Positions 18,675 through 27,135 of a stretch of 64,000 bases of DNA are shown here, piece after piece (position 1 is the stretch's first letter; each line of letters opens with the position of its first letter). The position numbers and the translations under genes were made by a program. The notes beneath the pieces were generated by a model that made no database searches, had not been told where the DNA came from, and saw only the letters and a list, made by a program, of their open reading frames with translations. This stretch comes from Bacillota bacterium (GTDB lineage Bacteria > Bacillota > Clostridia > Peptostreptococcales > Anaerovoracaceae): NCBI GenBank assembly GCA_017459895.1, contig JAFUCA010000006.1, positions 186,001 to 250,000 of the forward strand. The letters are read 5' to 3'.

Positions 18675-19547
18675 ATGAAAGATCTTATCCTTGAAATCAG
18701 GACCCGGTTGAACGCCAGCCAGGAAGAGCTGGCCAAAATGATCGGAATCTCCTTTGCGACAGTGAACCGATGGGAAAACGGACATTCCACCCCCAATAAG
18801 GCGGCGCAGCTGCGCCTGTATGATGTGTGCAGGGAAAACGGAGTCGATCTGGAGGATATCATCCTGAGAAAGATCAAAAAACCAGCAGAGAACCTTAAGG
18901 ACAACTCGAACCGGCGGATACTGTATCATGGCTCCAAATCCGGAATCGAAGGCGCGATCGCTCCTATAAGCAGGGAACGCTGCGATTTTGGCAAGGGCTT
19001 TTATATGGGCACCGACCCGTACCAGCCACTGACTCTGATCAGTGATTTTGAGGAATCAAGATTCTATGTTATCAGCCTGGATCTGTCCGACCTGCGTATT
19101 CTGAAAGTGAAACCGGACCTGGAGTGGGCCATGCTGGTAGCATACAACAGAGGCAAAATGGATGAAGCCAGAGGCACAGGGTTATATAAGCGATATGCTT
19201 CGATGAGCCAGGGGTATGACGTGATTGTCGGCAGCATTGCGAATGATCGGATGTTCTATGTGCTGGACAACTTCTTTCTGGGGAACATTACGGATAAAGC
19301 GCTGGTGATGAGTCTATCTGCCTTGCAGCTGGGGCAGCAGTACGTGGCGATCAATGATAAGGCCTGCAGGCATGTAAAGATCGAAAGTGAGATTAAGCTG
19401 TCTCATCTGGAGCGGATCTTCCTGCGGGACCTCAGCGAATCGAACCGAGTAAAAGGAGTGAACCTGGCAAACGAAATATGCAGGGATTATCGGAGAGAAG
19501 GTCAGTTCTTCGATGAGATCCTGAAAGATGCTGCAGAAAAGAGGTGA
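18675..19547 (+). CDS. XRE HTH fused to DUF3990 ADP-ribosyltransferase-like domain (toxin candidate)
   Basis: 290 residues. An XRE-type HTH (~1-60: ASQEELAKMIGISFATVNRW) is joined to a DUF3990-like domain (~75-245). Its landmarks are ILYHGSKSGIEGAI, CDFGKGFYMGTDPYQ, YDVIVGSIANDRMF and LQLGQQYVAINDKAC. The YHGS and DFGKGFY blocks resemble the NAD-binding core of ADP-ribosyltransferase toxins; that fold link is from memory of the family and not proven here. It is followed after 5 bp by a small unknown gene. With its own promoter and an operator over the -10, the pair has the layout of a toxin-antitoxin or defence module. Confidence 0.75.
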   Translation: MKDLILEIRTRLNASQEELAKMIGISFATVNRWENGHSTPNKAAQLRLYDVCRENGVDLEDIILRKIKKPAENLKDNSNRRILYHGSKSGIEGAIAPISRERCDFGKGFYMGTDPYQPLTLISDFEESRFYVISLDLSDLRILKVKPDLEWAMLVAYNRGKMDEARGTGLYKRYASMSQGYDVIVGSIANDRMFYVLDNFFLGNITDKALVMSLSALQLGQQYVAINDKACRHVKIESEIKLSHLERIFLRDLSESNRVKGVNLANEICRDYRREGQFFDEILKDAAEKR

Positions 19548-19552
19548 AAGCC

Positions 19553-19963
19553 ATGGACAGTATTCAGTTAAAACTGTGTGATATCCAGGGACGCTTGTTT
19601 GAGCGTTCTGCCGCCTACGCCAGCGAGAGGTTTATTCGTGACTTTATGAACTCGGAAGTTGCTGAGCATCTGGACTCTCCCTACAATAAGCTGCAGTGGA
19701 TGGGAGAAGAATACCTGCTTGATGAGCTCAGGGATGAGAAACCTCTCTGTACAGATGGCGAGAAATATTCGTCGGAGATCCTCTACTGGATCGGGTATGT
19801 GTACCGCTACTGGGCCTGCACGCGGGGAGAAAAGAGCAAGAGGATCTATCGCCAGGCACCGGCGAAAACGATGAAACGCAATTATCCGGCTTTTCATACC
19901 TTTGACCCGGCGGTAGCGATTGATGATCTGATAGAAATACATCGACAGAGAAAAGGGCAATAA
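19553..19963 (+). CDS. uncharacterised partner of the HTH-DUF3990 protein
   Basis: 136 residues; I recognise no family. It is largely helical by composition, rich in Tyr, Arg and Glu, with no signal or membrane segment. It contains YNKLQWMGEEYLLDELRDEK and an aromatic patch YWIGYVYRYWAC. Start ATG 19553 uses the GAGGTG overlapping the upstream stop; a GTG at 19544 is possible. Tight coupling to the DUF3990 gene suggests an antitoxin, immunity or targeting subunit. It does not look like the short DUF3791 proteins that often accompany DUF3990. Confidence 0.65.
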   Translation: MDSIQLKLCDIQGRLFERSAAYASERFIRDFMNSEVAEHLDSPYNKLQWMGEEYLLDELRDEKPLCTDGEKYSSEILYWIGYVYRYWACTRGEKSKRIYRQAPAKTMKRNYPAFHTFDPAVAIDDLIEIHRQRKGQ

Positions 19964-19965
19964 CG

Positions 19966-20006
19966 AAAAAAGTGCGTTCCCCGGTTGGAGGAACACACCT
20001 TTTTTT
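19966..20006. terminator. bidirectional terminator between the HTH-DUF3990 module and rpsI
   Basis: A-run (19966-19971), stem GTGCGTTCC (19972-19980) with GGAACACAC (19990-19998), then a T-run (20000-20006). It serves both convergent transcripts. Confidence 0.85.
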
Positions 20007-20029
20007 GAGTTCGTGAGTCGTTGTCGAAA

Positions 20030-20425
20030 CTATCTCTTCGAGAACTGAGATGCTCTACGAGCTTTCTTCAGACCGTACTTCTTACGCTCCTTCATTCTGG
20101 AATCTCTTGTCAGAAATCCTGCAGCCTTCAGGGCCGGTCTGTAAGCTTCTCTGTCTGCTTCGCAGAGAGCTCTGGAGATGCCGTGTCTGAGCGCGCCTGC
20201 CTGGCCGGTGAATCCGCCGCCCCGAACGGTCGCAATGACATCAAACTTGCCTTCGCAGCCTGCGATCTCAAACGGTCTCTTAACCTCTCTCTTAACGATA
20301 TCCATTGCCAGATACTCGTCGAGAGGCTTCTTGTTGACAGTGACGTTTCCTGTGCCAGGGACGAGTCTGACTCTGGCGACAGAAGACTTTCTTCTACCTG
20401 TTCCGTAGTACTGTGTCTTTGCCAT
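20030..20425 (-). CDS. rpsI: 30S ribosomal protein S9
   Basis: 131 residues, full length. Starts [18 protein letters not shown] and ends with the typical basic tail [10 protein letters not shown] that reaches the P-site tRNA. It lies 16 bp downstream of rplM in the usual rplM-rpsI operon. Arginine codons are mainly AGA and CGT, as in other highly expressed genes here. Confidence 0.98.
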   Translation of the reverse strand: MAKTQYYGTGRRKSSVARVRLVPGTGNVTVNKKPLDEYLAMDIVKREVKRPFEIAGCEGKFDVIATVRGGGFTGQAGALRHGISRALCEADREAYRPALKAAGFLTRDSRMKERKKYGLKKARRASQFSKR

Positions 20426-20441
20426 GGTTCAGTTTCCTCCC

Positions 20442-20873
20442 TTACTTGATTTCCAGTTTCTCCGGCTTCTGAGCGGCGTGATTGTGCTCAGGACCCGCAT
20501 AAACCTTTAACTTCTTGAACATCTGTCTGCCCAGCTTGCCGTTCGGCATCATGCCCTTGACAGCATGTCTTACGACCTCGGTGGGGTGCTTCTCGATCAT
20601 CTGCTCGAAAGTCATCTCTCTCAGGCCGCCCGGATAACCGGTGTGTCTCTTGTAGATCTTCTCGGATCTCTTCTTGCCGGTGACTGCAACCTTCTCTGCA
20701 TTGACAACGATGACATAGTCGCCGCAGTCAACGTGAGGTGTGTAGATCGGCTTGTTCTTTCCTCTGAGAATGGAGGCAATCTGAGATGCCATTCTTCCCA
20801 GGTTCTGTCCCTCAGCGTCGATGACGTACCATTTGCGCTCGACTTCATGAGGCTTCGCGATAAATGAACTCAT
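20442..20873 (-). CDS. rplM: 50S ribosomal protein L13
   Basis: 143 residues. Contains the L13 signatures [36 protein letters not shown] and [14 protein letters not shown], and ends [22 protein letters not shown]-like sequence typical of bacterial L13. It is the first gene of the rplM-rpsI operon, with AAAGGAA ahead of the ATG and an unusually long leader. Confidence 0.98.
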   Translation of the reverse strand: MSSFIAKPHEVERKWYVIDAEGQNLGRMASQIASILRGKNKPIYTPHVDCGDYVIVVNAEKVAVTGKKRSEKIYKRHTGYPGGLREMTFEQMIEKHPTEVVRHAVKGMMPNGKLGRQMFKKLKVYAGPEHNHAAQKPEKLEIK

Positions 20874-21155
20874 GTCCGTTCCTTTCTACCTACTCGGATT
20901 CTGTCCTCAGAATCGTTTTCGGTGCTGCCTACTAAGTTTCCTGCAAAGGCTGCTTGCCCTAACCCCGCGACCGGCGTGAGACGGAGCGGCGGTAGGTCAG
21001 CTGCCAGAGCGGTCAAATCGCAAATGCGATTTGGGCACCGCGAGACGGCTGGGCTGTCCAGTCTTTGCATAAACGCCTTCGGCATCCTGTAACGTATAGG
21101 CCGTGCTCGCCCGGATTTCCCTGCTCGCACGAAAAGATACCGCTGCATGCGATAC
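20874..21155 (-). promoter_or_regulatory. long 5' leader of rplM-rpsI
   Basis: About 280 nt separate the promoter from the rplM start. The leader contains an imperfect stem-loop with the core AAATCGC-ATTT-GCGATTT (21015-21032), extended by GCGGT/ACCGC, and two near-copies of the window's 11-mer (20943 and 21058). Such length suggests autogenous or attenuation control by L13, as known for ribosomal leaders. I cannot match it to a specific described leader. Confidence 0.45.
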
Positions 21156-21161
21156 GAAGTT

Positions 21162-21190
21162 ATTTTACTCTGTGTGAAGTCCCGTGTCAA
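21162..21190 (-). promoter_or_regulatory. sigma-A promoter of rplM-rpsI
   Basis: Minus strand: -35 TTGACA (21190-21185), 17-bp spacer, -10 TAAAAT (21167-21162). Its -35 directly abuts the -35 of the divergent promoter at 21191. Confidence 0.85.
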
Positions 21191-21219
21191 TTGATTTTTC
21201 AGTTCTTTCCATGTATAAT
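21191..21219 (+). promoter_or_regulatory. divergent promoter of the secreted FnIII protein
   Basis: -35 TTGATT (21191-21196), 17-bp spacer, -10 TATAAT (21214-21219), back to back with the rplM promoter. The start codon is 28 bp downstream of the -10. Confidence 0.82.
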
Positions 21220-21247
21220 AGACGTCCGAGGGGAAGGAGAAGAGGAA

Positions 21248-22480
21248 ATGAAGAGAACGATCGCACATATACTGATCATATTACTGGTGGTGACGACGCT
21301 GCTGCCCTGGCAGACCGGCCGGGCCAGCGCGGCGCAGAAGCCGGCGGCACCGGTGCTGAAGACCGTGATCGACAGCGGCAGCAGCGTGCAGGCCTCCTGG
21401 GATCCTGTGACGGGATGCAGCGGCTATCAGGTCCAGTGCGCGGGCAACCGCCTGTTTCTGAAGAAGCAGTCGGTGACAGTGGCCGGAGGAAACAAATCCG
21501 CGGCGACCATCAAGGTCAGTGCCGGCGGCGGCTGGTATGTCCGCATCAGAGCCTATACGAAGGACAGCGGCGGTACCGCTTATTCTGAATGGTCCCTGTC
21601 CGGCAACGCGAAGACCAATAAGACCGTGTCAAAGACACGGATCAAGAAGAACCGGCTGAAGAGTCTGGAGCTTCGGCGGATCGCGAAGCAGAAGGTGCCC
21701 GGCTTCGATACGCTGCAGGGCAGCTGCTACGCGGGCGGCTACGTCTATTACCTTCTGGAGAACAGGAATATCAGCTACGCCAAGGGCCGTTGCAAGATCG
21801 TGAAGATGAAGCTTTCGAACAAGAAGGTCGTCAAAGTATCCGCAGCTCTGAAGCTGAGCCACGGGAATGACATCACCTTTGACACGAAGCGAAACCGCAT
21901 CGTGGTGGCTCACTCCACACCGGTTCCGAAGCAGATCTCCGTCGTCAACCCGAAGTCTCTGAAGGTTACCGGCACGGCGACGGTAGAGATTCCCTACGAT
22001 CTGTACAAGCTGCCCCACCCGAAGAAAAACCCCGAAAAGTACATCAATGCATACAATGGGTTCGGCGCCATCGCCTATAACAAGAAACACGACCAGTTCG
22101 TGGCGCTTCTGCGGGGATCGAATTTCCATCATATGCTGATCCTGAACAGCGCGTTCCAGCCGGTCCGCTTCGAATACGTGGAGGACCGGCCGGATCAGAC
22201 GGTGCAGGGGATTGATTCCTATGATGATTACGTCATCGTAGCGCAGAGCTACAGCAGCGGCAAACCCTACAATCAGCTGCTCATCTACAGCTGGGACGAG
22301 GGAGACTTCCTGTCGAAGCTGAACCTGGGCAGGAAGTACGAATTGGAATCCGTGTTCCATACAGGTTCCGCCGTGTATGCGGGGTTCTACACTTCGTTCT
22401 ATAAGAAAAAACTGAAAAAAGGCAAAAAACGCTGGGTTCTGCAGAGGGACAATTATCTGTACAAACTGTCTAATCTGTAA
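21248..22480 (+). CDS. secreted FnIII protein with a propeller-like C-terminal half
   Basis: 410 residues from ATG 21248 behind GAGGAA. Signal peptide ~1-30 (ends near RASAA), a fibronectin type III-like domain (~33-125: VQASWDPVTGCSGYQVQC, YVRIRAYTKD), a basic linker, then ~260 residues with recurring short beta motifs (GYVYYLLENR, GNDITFDTKRN, DDYVIVAQSYSSG) suggesting a beta-propeller or SMP-30-like fold. It shares the Lys-rich FnIII style of the M28 peptidase and LRR protein. No catalytic motif is seen. It ends 1 bp from the convergent phzF-like gene. Confidence 0.7.
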   Translation: MKRTIAHILIILLVVTTLLPWQTGRASAAQKPAAPVLKTVIDSGSSVQASWDPVTGCSGYQVQCAGNRLFLKKQSVTVAGGNKSAATIKVSAGGGWYVRIRAYTKDSGGTAYSEWSLSGNAKTNKTVSKTRIKKNRLKSLELRRIAKQKVPGFDTLQGSCYAGGYVYYLLENRNISYAKGRCKIVKMKLSNKKVVKVSAALKLSHGNDITFDTKRNRIVVAHSTPVPKQISVVNPKSLKVTGTATVEIPYDLYKLPHPKKNPEKYINAYNGFGAIAYNKKHDQFVALLRGSNFHHMLILNSAFQPVRFEYVEDRPDQTVQGIDSYDDYVIVAQSYSSGKPYNQLLIYSWDEGDFLSKLNLGRKYELESVFHTGSAVYAGFYTSFYKKKLKKGKKRWVLQRDNYLYKLSNL

Positions 22481-22481
22481 C

Positions 22482-23423
22482 CTACAGATCGATCCTCCCC
22501 TTAACCAGAATCGCAGCGGATCCGCCGACCCGGATCTGCAGACCGTTGCCGTCCCGGCGGATAGTGGAACGAATCTGAGATGGCCGCCCCATCTTCTCCC
22601 CCTGGATGAAGATGCAGCGGTCTTTTTTGCACAGTCCGTTGCGGACCAGATAGTAGGTCAGCGCGCCGGAAGCCGTACCGGTGGCGGCTTCCTCGTCGAT
22701 ATCATAGAGCGGGGCGAAATTCCGGCAGTAGGCGGAAACTTTGTCGCCCTCCGCTGCCAGAGCGAAGGCGTGTACGCCGGTCACTTCGTATTTCCGGGAT
22801 AATTCCGTCAGAGCTGCGAAGTCCGGATCGATGGCATCCAGAACCTCCCGGGAGGCGACAGGCATGATGATGTCAGCCAGCCCCGTGGAGATGACCTGGG
22901 GGATCAATTCGATATCACAGTAATCGATTCCCATGACTTCGTACAGTTCCTGCAGTTCCTCCGGCCTTCGAATGTCACTGATATGAGTCGGCCGGGCCAT
23001 ATCCATCAGAACCTGGTCTCCGGCAACATCGATGAAAAGATCTCCGGCAAGCGTGCGGTTCAGATAAGTGCCGCCGGTCTCACAGAGCCCGGCATCGGTC
23101 AGACACCGATAGGACGCAATCGTAGCGTGCCCGCACAGATCGACCTCGTCTGCCGGCGTGAAGTAGCGGATCTGGAACCCGCCGTCGATATCGGAAGCGG
23201 CCGGCCCTCCCTCCTCGAAGGTGATTTCAGATAAGGCGGCTTCCAGCTGCGCGTCCGTGAGCGGACGGATAAACGCCGTTTCGGAGTACCTCAGCTCCGC
23301 GGCTGTTTTCCGCATCTGCTCATCCGACGGGTAATCTTCGTTTTCTTTTAATAGAACGACACCGGCGGGATTGCCTCCGAACTTCTCGGTTGTGAACGCA
23401 TCTGCGATGTATAACTGTTTCAT
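22482..23423 (-). CDS. PhzF-family isomerase
   Basis: 313 residues from MKQLYIADAFTTEKFGGNPAG behind AAAGGAGAG; an upstream in-frame start lacks a ribosome site. Signatures: GGNPAGVV near the N terminus, YSETAFI with the general-base Glu, DLCGHATIA, and GTASGALTYYLVR. Members of this diaminopimelate-epimerase-like fold do proton-transfer isomerisation; most housekeeping PhzF-like proteins have no known substrate. There are no phenazine genes nearby, so a phenazine role is unlikely. Confidence 0.88.
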   Translation of the reverse strand: MKQLYIADAFTTEKFGGNPAGVVLLKENEDYPSDEQMRKTAAELRYSETAFIRPLTDAQLEAALSEITFEEGGPAASDIDGGFQIRYFTPADEVDLCGHATIASYRCLTDAGLCETGGTYLNRTLAGDLFIDVAGDQVLMDMARPTHISDIRRPEELQELYEVMGIDYCDIELIPQVISTGLADIIMPVASREVLDAIDPDFAALTELSRKYEVTGVHAFALAAEGDKVSAYCRNFAPLYDIDEEAATGTASGALTYYLVRNGLCKKDRCIFIQGEKMGRPSQIRSTIRRDGNGLQIRVGGSAAILVKGRIDL

Positions 23424-23509
23424 GGTCTGTCTCTCCTTTCTGCACCTGCCCGTATCAGTATAGCACAATTTGTGATAGAATACATCCGGGAGGTGCGCCT
23501 GATCGGCGC

Positions 23510-25441
23510 TTGAAATACATGGAAGAAAGAAAGGCAGAACTGCAGCAGATCGGCGGAAGGATCCGTGAAAACATCATAGAACCGGCACTCAGCGACCGGG
23601 AAGAAAAGGTTCTCGAGGACCTGAAGCACCGGCTGATCGTGTCGGTGATATTTGCTGTGCCGCTGCTGCTGGTTGCCGGGTTTGAGCACGACGCGCTGTG
23701 GGGGAGGATCCTGGAGATCGTCCTGCTCGTTCCCATCGTCGTGGTGAACCACCGCGTGTTTATTGACGGCTTCACGGCCGTTCACAGCCGGCGCCCGGAA
23801 AAAAACACGCTGGCGGCGATCGGTACGATCGCGGCGCTGATCATGATGCAGTTTCTCGCAGCGGGTGTTTTTCTGACGACGATGGCGCTCTGCCGATTCA
23901 GCGAAGCATACGTCAACTACAAGCTGGACGACCATCTCAAAAAGCTGATCGAAGCGGAGCCGGAGGATCCGGGGCTGGCGGAGGGTGAGGTCATCACCGT
24001 TGCCGCGGGAGAGCGGATCCCGGCGGATGGTGAGATCCTGGAAGGAACCACCGTGATCGACGAAGAATTGATCACGGGAGAGCGGGTACCGGCGGACCGG
24101 GGCCCATCCGATCCCGTGTTTGCCGGGACAAAGAATCTGACAGAATCCTTCGTGATGCGCGTATTCCGCAGCGGACCGCAGACCACCATATCCAGGATCA
24201 TTGAGCATATTACGGCATCCACCGCGACAAGAGCGCCCATCGCGCAGCGGGCGGAGAAGGCCGCCAGGATATTCGTATTAATTGTTATCATCCTCGCTGC
24301 TTTGGCGACAGTCGTCTGGATCATTATCGGAGACGGGTGGCCGGGCGCTGTCATGACAGGGATCACGATCCTGATCATCGCCAGCCCTTACGCGTTCTCG
24401 GTGGGGATCCCCATGTGCGTGCTGGGCGCAACGGTGCGCAGTGCGAAGAACGGGATCCTGATCCGGTCCGCCGACATCCTGGAACTGGCCCGGGATATCA
24501 ACACCATCGCGATGAACAAGACCGGGACCGTTACGGCAGGGAAACCGCAGATCAGCGATGTGATCAGCATCGAGGACGGGTTCACACTGCAGCTGGCGGG
24601 CGCTCTGGAGCAGGAGTCGGTCCACCCCTCCGGCAAAGAGATCTGCCGCCTCGCCCGGCAGCAGTACGGGAGTCTTCCGCCGGCGCAAAGGCTGGAGTAC
24701 TTCCCGGGCAGAGGCGTGAAAGGAATCGTCCGTGGGCGGACGATGATTTCGGGCAGCGGTGCATTCCTGCGGGAAAACGGCATAGCTACCAGCCTTTGCG
24801 AAGCGGAAAAACTGTACACACAGGGCAAGAGCGTCATTTTCTATGCCAACGAAAACCGGGTCATCGGTCTGATCGGACTGCGGGACGGCCCGAAGCCGGT
24901 CAGCCTGAAGGGGATCTCCCGCATCGAGGATATGGGAATCGATGTGGTCATGCTGACGGGAGACAGCAAGGAGACTGCCGAGGCGATCCGCAGCGAGGTT
25001 GGAATCGACCGGGCCTTCGCGGAGCTTCCGCCCCGGGCGAAGGCGGATGTGATCGAGAAGCTGCAGGCGAGCGGCGGGAAAGTGGTTGCCATGGTCGGGG
25101 ACGGAGTCGATGACGCGGAAGCCATCGCAAAGGCGGATATCGGCATTGCCATCGGAACCGGCCCTGCGATCAATGCGGATCCTGCGGACGTGATCCTGAT
25201 CGCGGACGATCTGATGGATGTCGTGCGGGCCATCAGCCTCAGCCGGAAGACCATTCGTTATATCCGCCAGAACATGGCCTTCGCGTATTGCTACAACATT
25301 CTCGCGATCGCGGCGGCGGCGGGGATCCTGGTTCCCCTTGCCGGGCCGGTACTGGCGCCGGTGCTGGCGGCGCTGTGTATGTGCATCAGTCAGATCCTCG
25401 TCGTCGTCAGCACAATGCGGGTAAAGACGGCAAGCTTGTAA
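23510..25441 (+). CDS. P-type ATPase homologue with Asn in place of the phosphorylated Asp
   Basis: 643 residues from TTG 23510 (ATG 23519 is the alternative; the ribosome site GGGAGG is distant from both). The fold is that of a heavy-metal P-type ATPase: early paired helices (~40-125), actuator domain, helices ~250-305, P/N domains, and two C-terminal helices. Key motifs are altered: DKTGT is NKTGT (Asn336, codon AAC 24515-24517), TGES is TGER, and the CPC metal helix reads IIASPYAFSVGIP. The hinge VGDGVDDAEA and MLTGDS are kept. No N-terminal metal-binding domain. As written, it should not form the aspartyl-phosphate. Two exact 11-mers lie in it (24685, 24789). Confidence 0.85.
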   Translation: MKYMEERKAELQQIGGRIRENIIEPALSDREEKVLEDLKHRLIVSVIFAVPLLLVAGFEHDALWGRILEIVLLVPIVVVNHRVFIDGFTAVHSRRPEKNTLAAIGTIAALIMMQFLAAGVFLTTMALCRFSEAYVNYKLDDHLKKLIEAEPEDPGLAEGEVITVAAGERIPADGEILEGTTVIDEELITGERVPADRGPSDPVFAGTKNLTESFVMRVFRSGPQTTISRIIEHITASTATRAPIAQRAEKAARIFVLIVIILAALATVVWIIIGDGWPGAVMTGITILIIASPYAFSVGIPMCVLGATVRSAKNGILIRSADILELARDINTIAMNKTGTVTAGKPQISDVISIEDGFTLQLAGALEQESVHPSGKEICRLARQQYGSLPPAQRLEYFPGRGVKGIVRGRTMISGSGAFLRENGIATSLCEAEKLYTQGKSVIFYANENRVIGLIGLRDGPKPVSLKGISRIEDMGIDVVMLTGDSKETAEAIRSEVGIDRAFAELPPRAKADVIEKLQASGGKVVAMVGDGVDDAEAIAKADIGIAIGTGPAINADPADVILIADDLMDVVRAISLSRKTIRYIRQNMAFAYCYNILAIAAAAGILVPLAGPVLAPVLAALCMCISQILVVVSTMRVKTASL

Positions 25442-25503
25442 CAAAAATAGAAAAAAGAAATCATATTTGCCCAGAAAATATTGAATTGTCAGCATATTTG
25501 TTA

Positions 25504-25533
25504 TTTACAAATATTTATCGGTTGAACTATAAT
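25504..25533 (+). promoter_or_regulatory. promoter and leader of patA
   Basis: -35 TTTACA (25504-25509), 18-bp spacer, -10 TATAAT (25528-25533). The ~90-nt leader that follows contains GCCTGCG and CGCAGGC about 30 nt apart, able to pair. The region is much more A+T-rich than the rest of the window, as expected for a strong promoter. Confidence 0.7.
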
Positions 25534-25630
25534 AGAAGAGTGCTATAAGGGCCTGCGGACTATGTTATATCATGCAGATTATTAACGCAGGCGCAACCGT
25601 AGTTTTTAATTCATTAAGGGAGGTCATAAA

Positions 25631-27022
25631 ATGACTGAAAGAAACATGCAGAAAGCTTTAGAAGAAGCGAAGAGAGTCGTAGGATTGATCGAAGCTGATG
25701 CTCTGACAGAAGAAGAGAAAGAAACGATCATGAAAGAGTCCATCGCGAACTTCAATGAGAACGTTAACCCGGGATGGCTGGAGTACAGAAAGTCCGTATC
25801 CACGGATGCTGCATTCATCGAGTGGGAAGACGAAGGCGATGTATTCAGAGATCTTCACGGAACAGAGTTCATCGACTGCCTGGGCGGATTCGGTATCTTT
25901 GCTTGCGGCCACGGCAATCCGGAGATCAAGAAGACTGTTATGGCACAGCTGGATAGATATTCCCTGCACTCTCAGGAACTGGTTGACCCGCTCAGAGGTT
26001 ACCTGGCTCACCTGCTGGGACTGATCACACCGGGAGATCTGCAGTACTGCTTCTTCACCAACGGCGGAGCTGAGGCTGTTGAAATGGCTCTGAAGCTGGC
26101 GAGACTGGCAACCGGCGGCAGATGGTACATCTCCACTGTAGGCGCGTTCCACGGCAAATCCATGGGTGCTATCTCCATGGGCGGCAAGGGCGCATACAGA
26201 GAAGACTATATCCCGATGGTACAGCAGGTACAGCACGTTAAGTTTGGTGATGCGGATGCAGCAAGAGTTGCGATCGAGAACCTCGAAGCAGTCGGCGAGA
26301 AGGTTGCAGGCATCATCGTAGAGCCGATCCAGGGCGAAGCTGGCGTTATGATTCCGCCGGATGGCTACCTCAAGGCTCTGAGAGAGATCGCTGACGATCA
26401 CGGCGTTGCTCTGATCTTCGACGAGATCCAGGTTGGTCTGGGACGTACCGGTACGATGTGGAGATGCGATCACGAAGGAGTTACACCTGACATCATGACT
26501 TATGGTAAGGCTTCCTCCGGTGGTCTGGTTCCGATCACAGGTATCATCGCTCGTCCGTGGACTTATGAGAAGTCCGGCGTTGGCACAGGCACAGAAGGCA
26601 AGATGTTCGAGAATCCGTGGATCCTGGGATCCCCGACCTTCGGCGGCAACCCGCTGGCTTGCGCAGCATTCATCTCCACCATCAGATACATGCTGGAGAA
26701 CGATCTGCCGGCACTGTCCGCAGCTAAGGGCAAGAAGTATCTGGATGGACTCGCAGCACTGCATGAGAAGTATCCGAAGGTTCTGACCACCTCCAGAGGC
26801 GCTGGTATGCTGATCTGTATGGAATTCCCGACAGACGAAATCGGCCACGAAGTTACCAAGGCTCTGTTCGCGAGAAACGTCATGACTGCTGGTACTCTGG
26901 TTAACGCTCAGACCGTCAGAATCGAGCCGCCTCTCGTACAGGCTGACGAGACGATCGATAAGGTTCTGACCGCTCTGGACGAGGCACTGGCAGAAGTTGG
27001 CGCAGCATATGGCCTGCTCTAA
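25631..27022 (+). CDS. patA: putrescine-type class-III aminotransferase
   Basis: 463 residues, close in length and sequence style to PatA/YgjG putrescine aminotransferase: GGFGIFACGHGNPE, YSLHSQELVDPLRG, FFTNGGAEAVE, GAFHGKSMGA, VEPIQGEAGVMIPP, and IFDEIQVGLGRTG. The PLP lysine is expected in MTYGKASSGG. It transfers an amino group from a diamine such as putrescine to 2-oxoglutarate. Ornithine or another omega-amino donor is the alternative. Arg is encoded almost only by AGA/CGT here, unlike the CGG-rich neighbours, suggesting high expression. A strong start site (AAGGGAGG) and a clean terminator follow this view. Confidence 0.85.
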   Translation: MTERNMQKALEEAKRVVGLIEADALTEEEKETIMKESIANFNENVNPGWLEYRKSVSTDAAFIEWEDEGDVFRDLHGTEFIDCLGGFGIFACGHGNPEIKKTVMAQLDRYSLHSQELVDPLRGYLAHLLGLITPGDLQYCFFTNGGAEAVEMALKLARLATGGRWYISTVGAFHGKSMGAISMGGKGAYREDYIPMVQQVQHVKFGDADAARVAIENLEAVGEKVAGIIVEPIQGEAGVMIPPDGYLKALREIADDHGVALIFDEIQVGLGRTGTMWRCDHEGVTPDIMTYGKASSGGLVPITGIIARPWTYEKSGVGTGTEGKMFENPWILGSPTFGGNPLACAAFISTIRYMLENDLPALSAAKGKKYLDGLAALHEKYPKVLTTSRGAGMLICMEFPTDEIGHEVTKALFARNVMTAGTLVNAQTVRIEPPLVQADETIDKVLTALDEALAEVGAAYGLL

Positions 27023-27060
27023 TCCGTCAGTTACAACAGAACATTGATTGACCTCAAAGG

Positions 27061-27085
27061 GGCTCCGCTTCGGCGGAGCCTTTTT
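27061..27085 (+). terminator. intrinsic terminator of patA
   Basis: Perfect GGCTCCGC-TTCG-GCGGAGCC stem-loop followed by TTTTT. Confidence 0.95.
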
Positions 27086-27135
27086 ATGTACCGCGAAGCC
27101 GCGGATTGTGGTAAAATAGCCTGCGGAGGAATCCT

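Noticed and set aside
22482-23423. A phenazine biosynthesis locus
   Set aside because: Only a PhzF-like protein is present; no other phz genes are nearby and the family is mostly housekeeping.
25540-25630. A named riboswitch in the patA leader
   Set aside because: Only one 7-bp complementary pair is seen; no conserved riboswitch core could be recognised.
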